From: Acanthaster planci
Taxonomy: Eukaryota > Echinodermata > Asteroidea > Valvatida > Acanthasteridae
Assembly: GCF_001949145.1 (NCBI RefSeq)
Contig: NW_019091507.1
Location: 588,950 to 652,949, forward strand
Reading direction: 5' to 3'
DNA: 64,000 bases
Below, piece after piece: positions 26,439-38,933 of this stretch. The notes beneath the pieces were generated by a model. The model saw only the letters and a list, made by a program, of their open reading frames with translations, was not told the DNA's origin and did no database searches. Each line of letters opens with the position of its first letter. Position 1 is the stretch's first letter. The position numbers and the translations under genes were made by a program.

Positions 26439-29400
26439 CAGCGGTTGCCGAAGACGCCCCCTCCCAAAATTTCCATTGACAGGGGCGCACTGATAAATTA
26501 TTTTTGGCCCTACAGTTGGCATGTATCAGCAGTCTGTGGGCCTCCCATGCCTCAGCCATTTGTAACCGGGTAGAAGGACCAATGCGCTGTTAGTACATTT
26601 CTCAACGGATATGACACACGGCCAGAGTGATTTCCAACACATCGATTTTCCTTTTCAAACTTCAAGGGAGCATTTTGTTTAATCAGGAACTGCTGTCCGT
26701 CTACCTGGCAAATTCTCCAGCCCACTATTACCGGTAGCTCTGTAATAGATATAAATGCTTTGTCAGGACGATAGGTGTGTGTTCGGGTGGGGTTCATTTG
26801 TGTAAGTCCAAACAGCACAGAGGCCTTGCAAATCATCATGGACTGCCCTCTATGTGATATTTTGCCCTGGGCTATTCAGTCTAGATGTGTCAGCCTAACA
26901 AAATTGTGTTAACTGCATGCATACGTGGGCAGTGTGCTGGTCTAAGGTGAACAGAACTTGTCGACAGGGGATCTTTGATCCCAACCCCCTCCCCCTAAGA
27001 GTGCTGTATTTGGCAGGTACTGTACCATGTACATATACATGTAACATACTGCATGTTTCACTCAAGGTGTTTGAAACGCCAACTTTCCACAGCATATCCA
27101 TGGATGCATGTACAATACCTGAACATACATGTACATGTATGTGTACATGCACTGATGTTCCCAACCAATCGTGGACCTTAAAGAAAAGAATTAATGACTG
27201 TCCACGATTCCTGATACGTCCAAGATTGCCATACGTGTACAAAACACATTAAAGGCCTTCCAAAAAAGTTGAAGTATGAACAAAAAAGGACAATAAGAAC
27301 ATCCACGATTGCCAAAAAAACATGTTTCGGTGCACCTGCACGTGTGTGATAGATACCCTATCACAATGTTGGGACAGCTGAGAACAAAGTTGGAGTCCCA
27401 AATGTTGATTCGTCCAGGATTAATGGAACTGCACCAGTACCTGTCATTTCAGTATGCATGTACGTGTGTATCATTGCCATGAGAAGGACAGAAAAGTGAA
27501 CTGTGTCTGTTACCAGGAATTGTCTGAAACAAAATGGTTGCCCAAAAATATTTGCTCTTCGTTTATAAAAGGCAGTAAACATTAAACACGGCCAGAGTGA
27601 ATTCTTACTAGTTTTTAGCATCAGAGTCTGTCCACTTGCCAATCCATGTATGTCCTGGTACTTTGAAATAAGAAGTGGTCAAGAAAGATGGTTTGCTCTT
27701 GGTTCAACCTAACAACCAGATTTACAATTAAAACACATCTTTGACACTTCTTGGCACTCTGTAAAATGGAAGGCACATAATGCATGTTGCTTTCCCTGAA
27801 TGCAGGCACGGTGTAGTCAGGTGTCGCATGCCTTACCAGGACAGTTACTTTTAAGCTCGCAGATGATGTGTGTCCTGCCTGTCAAAGTTAACCGTACATG
27901 TAAATCAATTTCAAAGAAACGGGAAATCGGAAAAGAAAAGAGGGAAATGAAAACCGAAAAGGTCTATCATCACATAATCTTACACACAGAGAACATTCTG
28001 ACAATGTAACACTGTGTTTTTTCCCCTCATGTTTGAGCAGATGTACATGCTCTGCATAAAATGTGCCATGGTACTGACTTCAGGGCAGTGATCTGCATCA
28101 GTTAAGGGAAACGGCCAGAAAAATGAATACCACAATTTATCAATTGCAGGAACTTAATCTAGTGATTGCAAGGCCTTATACGTGTATGTGTACATTTTTG
28201 TGATTTGTAACATACACTACACTGAGTACATGTATGTGTACTTCATTTTCCAATTCTTACTCAAATCCACGTTTTCACATGCATGTAATTTGTACCATTT
28301 TAGCCTATACATGTAATCTCACATTTTTTCCACAAGTTCCTCAACTGCGAGCAAAATCATCAAATACAAATTTCATCTTGTAGCGTGAGACCAAGCCCTG
28401 TTCATGTACATGTAGCTTTACATTTAGTACGTGTAGATCATACTGATCAATTATTGTATGATTGTGAATTGTGGTTATACCCTGTTCCTTCGTTTTAACA
28501 TCGCTTATTATATAGTTTTAAGCCAGACTGATTAGACTTGGTTTTTACTAGTAATTGGGGAGTGGTATTTTTGTAAACCTGCCATAAATTATTAACCATC
28601 CTTTTCAAGTAAATCGGGCACAAATTTTTGTTTCATGTACATGTATTTCCCAGTAACTGTATCGTACATGTAGTCAGAGATGATATCTGGCACTTGGTAG
28701 CACTTTCCATTGAAAAATAAGGTCTGATTTCTGTCTGCTTGCCCACATATGTATGCACACCCAATAGTTTCTGCTGTTGAATTGATACAGAAATTCAAGC
28801 AATTCTAAATGCTGCCACAAAACTCCATCCTTCACCTCAACTGAAGATTCTGATAGGTGCTGCTGTCACAGTCTGGGAGGCTGTTAGGCTGTCTCTAAGT
28901 CTGCACACTTAGAAGGTTACCACTGCACATCTGAAACCTGAGAAAGTCCCCGTGATTTGATGGGCACTAATCTGGGAAATTTAGCTGTGTATAATTTTTC
29001 CCAGCATTGATTCAATCTTTCACCCATGATGTTGTACATCGTCAGATTCTCATCCACAGCAGATACAGACTCGAAAGGATCCAAAGAAGAATCATTAGTA
29101 ATCCCTTTGCCTCATTTCCAGAGTAGTCCAAATATAGCAAACGCACACCGCCATCGATTATTTATTCTCCATTGACTCATTGTCTGCAAATGCCCCCCCC
29201 AAGAAAAAAAATCATTAAAAATAAAAAGACCAAGAACCTGTTTTTACAACTAACACACATGAACACTAGTTTGACATTCCTTTGTTTTCATGAAGAAAAT
29301 ACTCCATGTGAATATTCCATATTTTAAAACCATGAGCATTATTTCAAACTTTCTTGTTTCCTTGATTGTTCATATTCTTTTTGCCATAGATAACCCTAAC

Positions 29401-32400
29401 CCCAAATGCCTCTAAACCAGTATTTTTGGAGCGGACAAAAACCTTGCATGGACATGGGCATGTCCACACAACTCCTAACTGCCTGTGTTGTGTGGACTTT
29501 TTGGTTCTTAGGTCCACACAAGATACAGCATGTTAAATGTTTGTACAGGATGAATATAATACTTCCATCTTAACTTCCCCACTCCTCCCTCTCATTGTCT
29601 GCATGCCACCCAGCCAACGATCTGATGAGTAGTTGCATTGTGCCAGCTGTGTCAACATTGGTTTCAGTCTGTTGCCAATCGTCTGGTTCTTCAGAGTAGC
29701 AGATGATCTGTAGCAGTATATCGTGTGTATTCTCTTGACGCTGATTAATGATTAAGGCAGAACATTTGTATCTCAAGCTTCTCAGGGATTTGTGAAACTT
29801 TATACATATCATGTATCATAAAAACTTGTCAAATATAGATGTGTACACAAAATGTAGTATAGCCTGGGTCCTGACCCCTCGTGACTGAGGTTGTGGCAAG
29901 TTAGGGTGCACTTAGACAGGTGGACCGTGCTAAGCCAAGCCTACGTGTAACTTGTGTGTACCTGTAGATTTTCACTTCAAAGAAGATAGGCCCAGTTTTA
30001 GTCCATTAACATCTGAAGTTTAATATGTAGTCCATTGGTGGAAGTGCTTTACTTATACAAAATTATTTCTGGGCACTGATTACTTAAACCTTGCACATAC
30101 ATGTAGGTGACAACCAATTTAATCATGCCCAGATGGAGTAATGTACATGTACCTTTAGATGTATGTGCAAAAATGTGAACAGCTGTCACAAAAAGCAGAA
30201 ATTAATGATGGGCACTGTTGGTTAGTCATTTTTTTTCATTAATCATTCTTTTATTGGATGGTTCCTTTTTTTAAACCGTGATCTCACTGTTTTCTGTGGT
30301 GTTCATAAATGTATTTTATGGAAGTTCACAGTTGGTCGGCATGGTAAGTAGTCCAGCAACTAGACCCATATCACAAATAATGTGCATACATGTAAATCAC
30401 CCTAAGCATTGGGACCACATCACGGAAGGGATAATATTATCTGAGAATCATGTGAGCTGATAGCCTCGGAATTTTAATGATTGTGAAATGCTTATAAATC
30501 ATCTATATCATTTGTTCAGTTTGTGCATTTTAATTATTTATCCGATTCGTGGTCTCTAAGTAGCCATGGCCTGCTGTTTAATACACTGTGAAGAAATAAA
30601 GATTTTTTGCTAGAAATTCAGTACATTTAGATTTTATTTGGAAATGTGCATGAGCATAGCCAGTAAGTTCTGATTTAAAGGTTTCTTGGGGAATGATTGG
30701 GGGCTGTTTTCATGCAGCCAGCAGAGGAAAGTTTCTGGCATTGTAACCCTAGTGGTGTACAGAAATCCTTTGATTTGATTTGGCATATGATTGATTTGAT
30801 TTTGCTGGTCATTTTGAATCCAGTCATGGACACAAGGGGAGGGGGCTCTTACATTCTTGAATATGTCCATTTTGACTGGATGAAAGTTAGAGGTGCCCTG
30901 GGTTTGTGGGCTTACGGCTCCCTAGTCGATGGAAAGCCCAAGGGTTGCAGGCAAGGGGTAGGAAGCTGGACAGTCTTGTTGCCAAGAACGTGGAAGAAAA
31001 AAAGCTGGGAGTTCGATAATTTTATTGTTTTATTTGTTTTGAAGGGGCATTGGGTGCCCGGGTTTTGGGAAGTAGTGGTTAGCAGGGGGCCAAAAGTCCA
31101 AAGGACACACATCCGCCTGGTTTTCAGTAATCTGTGTGTTTACCTCAGTTGTACATAAACTGCACTCTAGCTCAGCTTTCTTTCTGTGAACTTCTTTGGA
31201 AGGAGGGGGTGGGACAGTTGGCGCTCGGATGAGAAGGGGAGCACTTGTTGTCCAGATGGATTTTTGGAATGTGCGGCGCATACGCTATCACTCAGTGCAT
31301 GCCTAGAGGCAGACAATCTATAGAATCCAGGTGTAGAAAAATTGTCTCAGGGTTTGCTATGAAGTTTGTGTTTCTTTGAAGTGGGCGGGGCTTTTCCAGT
31401 CAAGGGGTGTTACTGTCCCAGAAAATAGACCAGTTGTGACACAATCAGTTGTAGGGAAGACATTGTAATGGTAAACATAGGGTGTTTTCTATAGAATCTG
31501 TTAAACAGCCTTTTATGTAGTTTCTATTTGGAGAAATGAGTTTGTGTCATGACCACTTTAAGCAGTTTCTACTTGTGACTGAAAACATCCAGTTAAAAGG
31601 GTCCAAGGTGATTGGTTGTAATAGTTTGAGTGTGGTTCATAGTACGGTGAAATGGGTTTTATTATGTTATGTTGCTTGCTACATTTTAAGGTTTCCAGGT
31701 TAACAGTAAAGGTTCTCATTTTCCTTAATGGCCAAGTGATAGCCTGCATTACAAACCACTTAGAATTCAGGGGTATATATGGTGCCTGCATGCATTAACA
31801 TTATTCGGTGCATTTAGCTGAGAACAGTAATGGATTAGTGAGAGGTCGTCATATATACGTGTACAAAGGCACTGTTTTGGATTGGTTGCACTTTGCCCGT
31901 ACTGTAGTGTGATTTCAGTCAATTTCTGTATATCTTGCATCATGTATAAATTTTGGTACAAAAAATCTTATGGCGCTCATTTCTGCCAACATCAGCTGTG
32001 GGAAAACATAAGAAAAGTCTATTTTAAGCTGCCGTGTAAAAGAAATGGGAAAAGTGCGTGTACTGAATAATCTGGTGTAGATATTTACCAGGAATTTTAT
32101 GGCCAGTCAAGGCTGAACAAAGGACTAGCACAAACACGTAAATCATGTTTGGGGGTAAATTTTGCTTTTCATAAGATGTTTATCATTGTATATTTCTACA
32201 CTACATCCTTCCAACGTTTCTTGGGATCATATGCCCTAACAAATACTGAAAAGTCTTTTCCTGTAGCACTGGTGTCATAACACTGACATGCACTGTGCCT
32301 TAATCCAAGCAGTTATATATTTCAATGTATGCATTGTGTGCAAGGGTGTGGCACTGCGTGATTGGTGACTTATCGTGGGAGTGTAGCAAAGCAAGCACCA

Positions 32401-34370
32401 ATGGGGAGGTTTTGGGCATACTTTTTCAAAAGTGTTGATGGAGCGGATAAATTCGGTGAAATGCATCATGAATACTGAGTTGCATTTAATTTGACTGCCC
32501 ACACAACGTTGAAAAGTGTTCTCGGCCTGAAATGCCTTTCAGAAATGGCACTTTCAAGGCATCGGTAGTGGCACTTCCAAAATTAGGCCTCAGGATGGCA
32601 CGGTTTCCTGATGTAACATTGCCTCAGTGTAGTAACTAAACATATTGTGAGGAGTCATCACTGGTTTATATTATGTAGTAAACTAAACTACAGAAGATGG
32701 AGCCATGTGCAAGGAGTATCGTGTAAATTGCATGTGTAGAGGAATCATGTACATGAATAATAACATTTGATATTTAGGAAAAGAACATGTATGCTGATGA
32801 TTTATTACAGAAAATTGTCAGAGTAATCGGGGATTAATTGAGATGTTTATTTTAAGCAGTATTCAGGAATTTGTGCCACTCCTTCAAACATTGGAGAGGA
32901 CCAAAAAGAGTGGTGACATCTTTTAGAGCTAGTGACAAAACCTATTGTTCCCCTAAGTTTCCGAGGAAATGAGGTTCCTCGCGTGTCCCCAGCCTCGCAC
33001 TGAATTCCCAGGTTTGGCCGTCACTGAAGGTTTTATGGAGATGGCGCCGCGCCAGGAAGACCTTTGCTGAGCTACCTATAATCACTTACAACATAATTTA
33101 CGCAGGGATTAAAGCTTAATGGTTAATCTGCAGGCCCTATCCCTCATGCAGGTAAAATCAACCACTGGCGAAACGGCCCTGTTGCACATTCACACGCCAC
33201 ATAATTTACATGTATTTTAATGAATTCCAGGGAAATGTATTCCACACTTGCCACGCTAAAACCCAAGTTCTTGGTAGAGTTGTAGTGACTCGGATCAATG
33301 ACTCGACTTGAGTTCCATGCCAGTCACAATTCTTTAAAACTCATCAACTGGAGTCCCGACTTGTAAATGACTCACTCGAGTCACTGCAAGCAAGTGAAGA
33401 CCCGACTGGAGTGAAATTTGAGTCCCCAAAACAAAAGCAAACTTCGTCTTCTGGCGCCGGTTTATGCAATGTTCCATGTCATGTTTTATGATCATCAAGA
33501 ATGAGATCTGTTGTGACCAGTGACCACACGTACAAATTCTGAGATAATTTAACAAGACTAGAAAAGATTTTATCCCTTGTTTTATTTATCGTATTGTGTT
33601 CAAGTATTGGTAACTTGACTGAACTTATCATTTTACCCAGTGATTTGAGTCGAGTGACTTACAGTGACTCAACTTGACTCGAGTCACAAAACGTGTGGCT
33701 CATTGGTTCTTGACACTAATAGAGGAGTAATTTGTATCACCCGTCCGAATTCCGTGGAGACGGGAGGTAGATGACAAAAGCTTTTACATATGAAGAAACC
33801 TGTACAGCACTAGTATATTGTAGGGGCTCACGTTATTTTCATGCCGGAGACGAGTACATATAAATCCTATGAGGTCTAAACTCAAACGCCCACGCGTTTT
33901 TCCCTCTTGAAATATGAACGTAATTTAGGGTGCTGTATTTAGTATCAGTTTGTTTCTAACAATACACCGATGTACAAAAAATTACTTGAATTGAAAGTTT
34001 ACAGTACGGGCCTACTGTTGGGGTTTTTTTTGGCACAGGCCTTCTCATCTTCGCTTCCGTGCCTTTTTATATTTTACAGATTTAAAAAATGAAGAAAACC
34101 ATGAAGACGTTTGCTTTAAAATCATGAAATCTTTTTAGGAGGTACAACTTTTAAACTGATTACTCGGAATCTAGTTAGGTCTCTTTTTAAAAATGAAACA
34201 GTTTTGTGGTAACTTTTGTTAACATTTACGCCACCTTTTGGACCCTTTTGACGACTTTGATCGTAGCATGCGGAGTTACAAAGCAAAAGTGGCAAAGGAA
34301 GAACGTTCATGATTTTGGATCCTGAAGATCTTGTGCATAGAACCTGAAACTAGGTTCAATTCCACAGCGC
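26439..34370. other. FBXO45 3' side and intergenic spacer
   Basis: No gene is recognised. The first part should be FBXO45 3' UTR, but its end is not clear: AATAAA-type hexamers occur near 29219 and 30595, and ATTAAA near 27577 and 27727. TACATGTA repeats thin out from about 28 kb. A GACTCGAGTC-rich foldback region lies at 33270-33720. Weak translated similarities near 29040-29110 and 29570-29812 are discussed under rejected items. Confidence 0.45.
33270..33720. mobile_element. GACTCGAGTC-rich foldback region, possible hAT-like MITE
   Basis: Both flanks carry repeated GACTC and GAGTC words in both orientations (for example TGACTCGAGTCA-like near 33370 and TTGACTCGAGTCAC near 33674). The middle is unrelated. 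The ends read TAGAGTTGTAGTGACTCG on the left and, in reverse complement, TAGTGTCAAGAACCAATGAG on the right. The ends pair only loosely and no target duplication is certain. Confidence 0.4.
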
Positions 34371-36578
34371 TCAGAGATCGTCTGAATCGAAGTGTATGTT
34401 GTGCCCTGTCAAGATGTCCTTCACTCGCTTCTTGGCAGCTGTCTTGGCGTCCTTCATATTCGCCAGGAATTCCTCCCTCTCTGTGTCTTTGCCGTCTGGC
34501 GGTCCGGCTTTCGTGTCCCCTGCTGCCTTCAGCAACAGGTCGATCTCGGTGTCGATGTCTGCCTCAAACCTCTCTGCAGCCTTCTCCCGCCCCTCATCAT
34601 CCGTCAATTCCTCCTGGATGGATAAAAGCGTATATGTAATTCGGTTAAGGCATATAGCCCAAAATTGTTAATTTTATAAACTGCAACGTAAACTCGATGC
34701 ATGTTGACTACCAGTATACCTATTCAGCATTTGAACCTAATCCCAAATGAAATCAAAATGCCAAAAGGTTTTTGAATATCATTAAGAAATAAGAGTAATG
34801 AGCCTCGAGCTAGGCCAAGAGGGCGCACTTTCCTTAGCTACAGAGGCTCCTTTCGTGGACACTGCACTTCACTGGTTAACGACCGACTATGAAATGCACG
34901 CTTTGCGGTCGCATCGCTACCAACAGAATGAACACCCTGATCAATGTGGCTCTTTTCAACCGATGAGGGGGTTCTTCTGCTCGAGGCCGATACTTGAAAT
35001 ACCTTTATGTCAAGACTCTTCCGCTGGTATTCGTTAAGTAGGTTTTTGGCAACTTTCATGATTCTGCCGCGTGTGTGGTAGATCTTGCCAGCACCATGAA
35101 TGACGTTTTGTTGATTTTTATCATGGTGCCTATCATCTTCGTCGCCATCGACATCTTCGTCGTCCCCTCCCTCCCCCTTGTGGTTGCCATCTTCCAGTGG
35201 ACGGCCGCCGAAGAAAAACCTTTAGAAGGTTGGTCGATAAATAAAGATAGAAACAGTTACCCCTAAATGAAAAGCTTGAGTCTCGGTCTTCTCTGGCCAT
35301 TTCTTGACTCGGCAAAATTGTTGTAGATATTTACAAAAACAAATACTAAGAAAATGTGGCCTTCCGCGGGGATATTCGCCGTAAGGAGCAAACACTGCCA
35401 AGCCGGATCCTACCCCCACTTCCAGACACAAGTAGAACAAAATAAAATGGTTGCTAGTTGAATTCAGTAGTGGCTTCGATTCTTGAAGGTTTGCTGTACA
35501 GCAAAGGAGTGAGAGGCATGCTGCAAGCAGGGTTTATCGGGGCAGGACTGAAGAAAGCTATTCTAGAATTCACTACAAACCCGTTTTCCTCGTCAGTATC
35601 GTCGGGGTAATCTTCGTGATCGTCATCGTGCCACATGTGCTCTGTGTCATCTAGGTCGTCATCCTCTGGATAAAAGCCCTTATCGCCCTCCTGTATCTGT
35701 CCTTTCTCCCTCTCCAACCTGTCCTTTTGATGGTCTGCTTCGTCTGTCGTGCCTGTCTTCGCGCTGGTTTTGCTGGGACGTTCTTGTTCATCTTTGTCGC
35801 CCCAACCGAGGCCGAACCAAAGCAAGTGTCGTTGATTTTCAATGACGGGGCTTGCGGGCTTAGGAAAAATGTCACCAACAGATTCCAGCACGTTTACTTT
35901 CAGTTTGTCCTCCATCAAAGATGATCTAGACAGACAAGAAATTTAACACTATTTTAACCTTGAAAAAGCAGAGAGGCTAAGATCGATTTAAACTGAAGTA
36001 TTTGCCAACTTTACTACATTCATACAAAACGGAAGGCAAACAGAGTCCCAAAAAGTTTTCTGTTTTTGTCAAGCGGTACTTTTTAAAAGAACGTTTACTC
36101 TTCCTTATATTACCCAACCGCGCGACCAGCCCCTGTCGTCATTAATTCTACTTTGCAATGTTGATGTAGGACATGATGATCACATTGTTTTATGTTTAAT
36201 ACAGAAATTGGAATGGGTGAAATTCTGATTCGGCTATCCTCCTTGGTCAAAAGTTGGGGTGGTATCCAGTACGCATTCACCGTGGTTAATATCCTGCAGA
36301 ACATCTCAATTGATACAAATTTTATTTACCCATCGACTGTAGCTAGCTTAGGGTCTTGCCCCATGTTCAGATACTTTGAGGAGCCGTCTTCTCCCCAGTG
36401 CATTTCCTCCACGTCACGGTCCACGTAGACCAGGCGGTCGACGGACGAGCCCGACGCCGCATCAGGGGCCCGTGGGCCTGCCAAGCGAAAACAAGCCGAG
36501 AATCTACAATTCTTTCTCTTCAATCTGTTGTCTCACCTTGCCGTGGGCAAGACGTGGAAGCGATGGTTGGTTCATCAT
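34371..36578 (-). CDS. Unrecognised acidic protein, five predicted exons
   Basis: The best-supported exons on the minus strand are 36330-36477, 35581-35925, 35003-35219 and 34371-34613, and their phases agree at every junction. A first exon at 36537-36578 (MMNQPSLPRLAHGK, strong donor AAG/GTGAGA) is less certain because its phase does not match the best acceptor of the next exon. A weaker donor inside it would fix this. The product is about 330 residues. It contains a VDRDVEEMHWGEDGSSKYLN segment, a very acidic middle (YPEDDDLDDTEHMWHDDDHE), a Lys/Arg-rich part with RIMKVAKNLLNEYQRKSLDI, and a charged, probably helical C-terminus ending HNIHFDSDDL. I see no signal peptide, membrane segment or catalytic motif. 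One donor (AACGG/GTTTGT) is weak. I do not recognise the family and assign no function. Confidence 0.72.
34797..34925. repeat. Dispersed repeat (GCGCACTT family), copy 1
   Basis: About 125 bases match 48398-48510. Shared blocks include GAGGGCGCACTTT-like, ACAGAG-CTCCTTT, ACTGCACTT and GACTATGAAAT. It lies inside the last intron of the acidic-protein gene. No terminal repeats are visible, so I cannot say whether it is a SINE piece or a MITE. Confidence 0.55.
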
Positions 36579-38933
36579 GCCGGTGTGAAATGAGTTGTCA
36601 AAGTCTCGATGCGCGACGGTTTAGTGTGAACACTGCGCCGTGTCGCTGCGAGATTCCCCTCCTTTTTAACCCTAAATTAGCAGCACAAAACCCCCCCTTG
36701 TTTTCCGTTGTCTTCATCACACATTTTGTGTTTCATCCTGAGAATTCATGAATTTGCTGAATGATTTCCAGGTTTTTCTGCTCAATCTGTTCACTCGCGG
36801 ACGGTAGTCTGAAATTTACTGCCGATGACCATAATGAGATATTTGTCTTTTTTAGAAGGAAATCATGATTATTTTGGATTTCATATCAATATGCTACTAG
36901 TGTTCGCCAGCATCTTGGGAATTATTAAAGGCTGTTAAAAATCTATGCAGACCCCCGAACGACTGCCTGGTGGCATAGAAATCTCGACACGCCGACATTA
37001 GTATTTTATTGAATATTTACATATAGAGGTTAATTTTATACATTTTTTCCTCAGTGCAATGTTAGACTATTATTAGAAGAGGTAATCGGTAGTGTACACA
37101 GTATGATTGACATATCTAATTCCGACTATCTTTTGTCAGACAGTCCGGCGGACACAAGGTTGTCCTACAAATTTCGAAATTTCAGCTTATGTTCCTACCT
37201 ACAGGAAGGCTGGTGGTTCCACCATCAAGCGTCAGCACTGTAAGAAACAGGAATTCCAGAGACACAAATCGAGATGCTCTGTTGGACAACATCGTCACCA
37301 CCGTTGTCTTTCAAATATCACAATTCCACTTTCACCACCTCTTGCTGTTCAGTTTGCAACTTTTACTCATTAAAATGTCCGGTTTGCAAGATTTATATCC
37401 TAAATCACACAATAAAATAGTTCTTATTTTGCGATGAGTAATTCACAATAAATTCAAAACATTTCTGAATTTGTGCTGACTGATTTCGTCCATAGTCGAG
37501 TTCTAGATCTGCACTCGAAAATTAATTCACGGTCTTAATGCTTTTAACAATAGAAATCACAGCGTCAGCTGTTGCTGTTCGTTAACAATAGTGTTGGTCA
37601 GATTGATTGGAATTGTTACACGTGTATTAAAAACCGAGGTAGGCCTACTGTGCAACAGACGTTTCCCGTAGTAATGACAGGCATCTAAAATACTGACGTG
37701 AAAACGAACAACGCCCCCTAAATACGGCACAGTGTCTTGATTACTCGTTGATTATGTCATGATTATGTCAAGATAGTGTGTGTGTGTGTGGGGGGGGGTG
37801 TCAGCATATATTAATCCAAGCTTTTTTCCACTTTGTTCATCAGGGAGATGAGCTCAATGACATTCAGAACGAGTCCATGCAATCAATCAAAAAAATATGG
37901 AAATGAATATCAAATAACATGGAATAAAAATAAAATCACATTTAAATGAAATAAACATGTAATGAAAACTTAATTGGAGAGGTCAACGAAATAATAAAAA
38001 AGTTTCAATTTCAACGAGACGATGAGTGGGGTTGATACACATTCTGACCTGACACGTCGGCCCACTTGCCACCCAATCCACTGGTATGATTTGGGTGGGG
38101 TTAGAAAAGTGGTGTAAATTAATTTTTGTGCCGAGAATTGGGAGATTGCGGAGGGGACGGGGGTGACTTGCCCAGCCATGGAAATTTCAAAAGCAAGGGG
38201 GGGGTTACCATATGACACTGTATAGGGGAGGTATACATGATACAGATGTACATAGATTATGTAGGCCTACTGCATTTCTGCAGAATCTTACATCAGAACA
38301 GAACATGCTTCTCCTTTTTTGAGTGGTATATATAGTACATTTTGGTTGTTGGCAATTCCTTAATTCCTTCGCCTTAATTGAAAAAGAGGGGGATGATTCA
38401 ATAGCCCACCCCTCCTAGTCAAAAAAGGGTTAACATTTCTGACGGGGGCTGGGTGCACACTTTTTTTCAAGGGGGCATTAAAGCAAATTAACTGTACTCC
38501 GTTTATTTCAAAATTTCAAATGGGAGAGCCTGGGGGCATGGACGTCCATTTAGCAGCGACTTGGGCATAATGGAGGAGGAGCATCCTCAACAGAACCAGG
38601 ACGAGAGAGTGATCAGATCACTCCCTTCATTGAGCTATCAAAAAGGCTCCATGCTCCACACAGCAACCGATGATTAGAACAGATGTTTCGCACACCGGGC
38701 TTATAGACGATGTGCGATAGGCCAGCACTACGCATGCCGCACTGAACAACGACCCTGTGATTTAATTATTAATAAATCTCCTTGTTGATATCCAAAACTG
38801 AATATTGATTACTCTGTAGTAGCCGGCCCAACAGGCACAGTCGCGTTCTGAAGAACTAAGCCTTACCACAACCTTTCCTCACCCGAGAAATGAGTTACGC
38901 AGGCCACAAACAAACTAATTGGTCTAAATCAAG
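36579..38933. other. Intergenic region between divergent acidic-protein gene and COPS6
   Basis: This holds the putative 5' ends of two divergently transcribed genes, separated by about 2.3 kb. A short GT repeat with a G run lies at 37777-37799. I see no convincing coding exon. The stretch just before COPS6 contains an inverted CCAAT (ATTGG near 38919), but it was not enough to call a promoter element. Confidence 0.4.
37777..37799. repeat. GT microsatellite followed by G run
   Basis: About seven GT units run into nine G residues. Confidence 0.8.

Noticed and set aside
29035-29120. Translation RLERIQRRIISNP resembling the end of LINE reverse transcriptases
   Set aside because: Only about a dozen residues fit and stops lie close upstream. 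Too short to call a LINE remnant without a search.
29570-29812. Minus-strand open frame of 80 codons with protein-like composition
   Set aside because: There is no partner exon, no recognisable family and no good splice or start context. It may be a decayed fragment, but I could not support a call.
30697-31158. 153-residue open frame on the plus strand
   Set aside because: The composition is Trp/Gly-rich from a G-rich strand. No motif or splice context was seen, and the opposite strand is also open over much of it.
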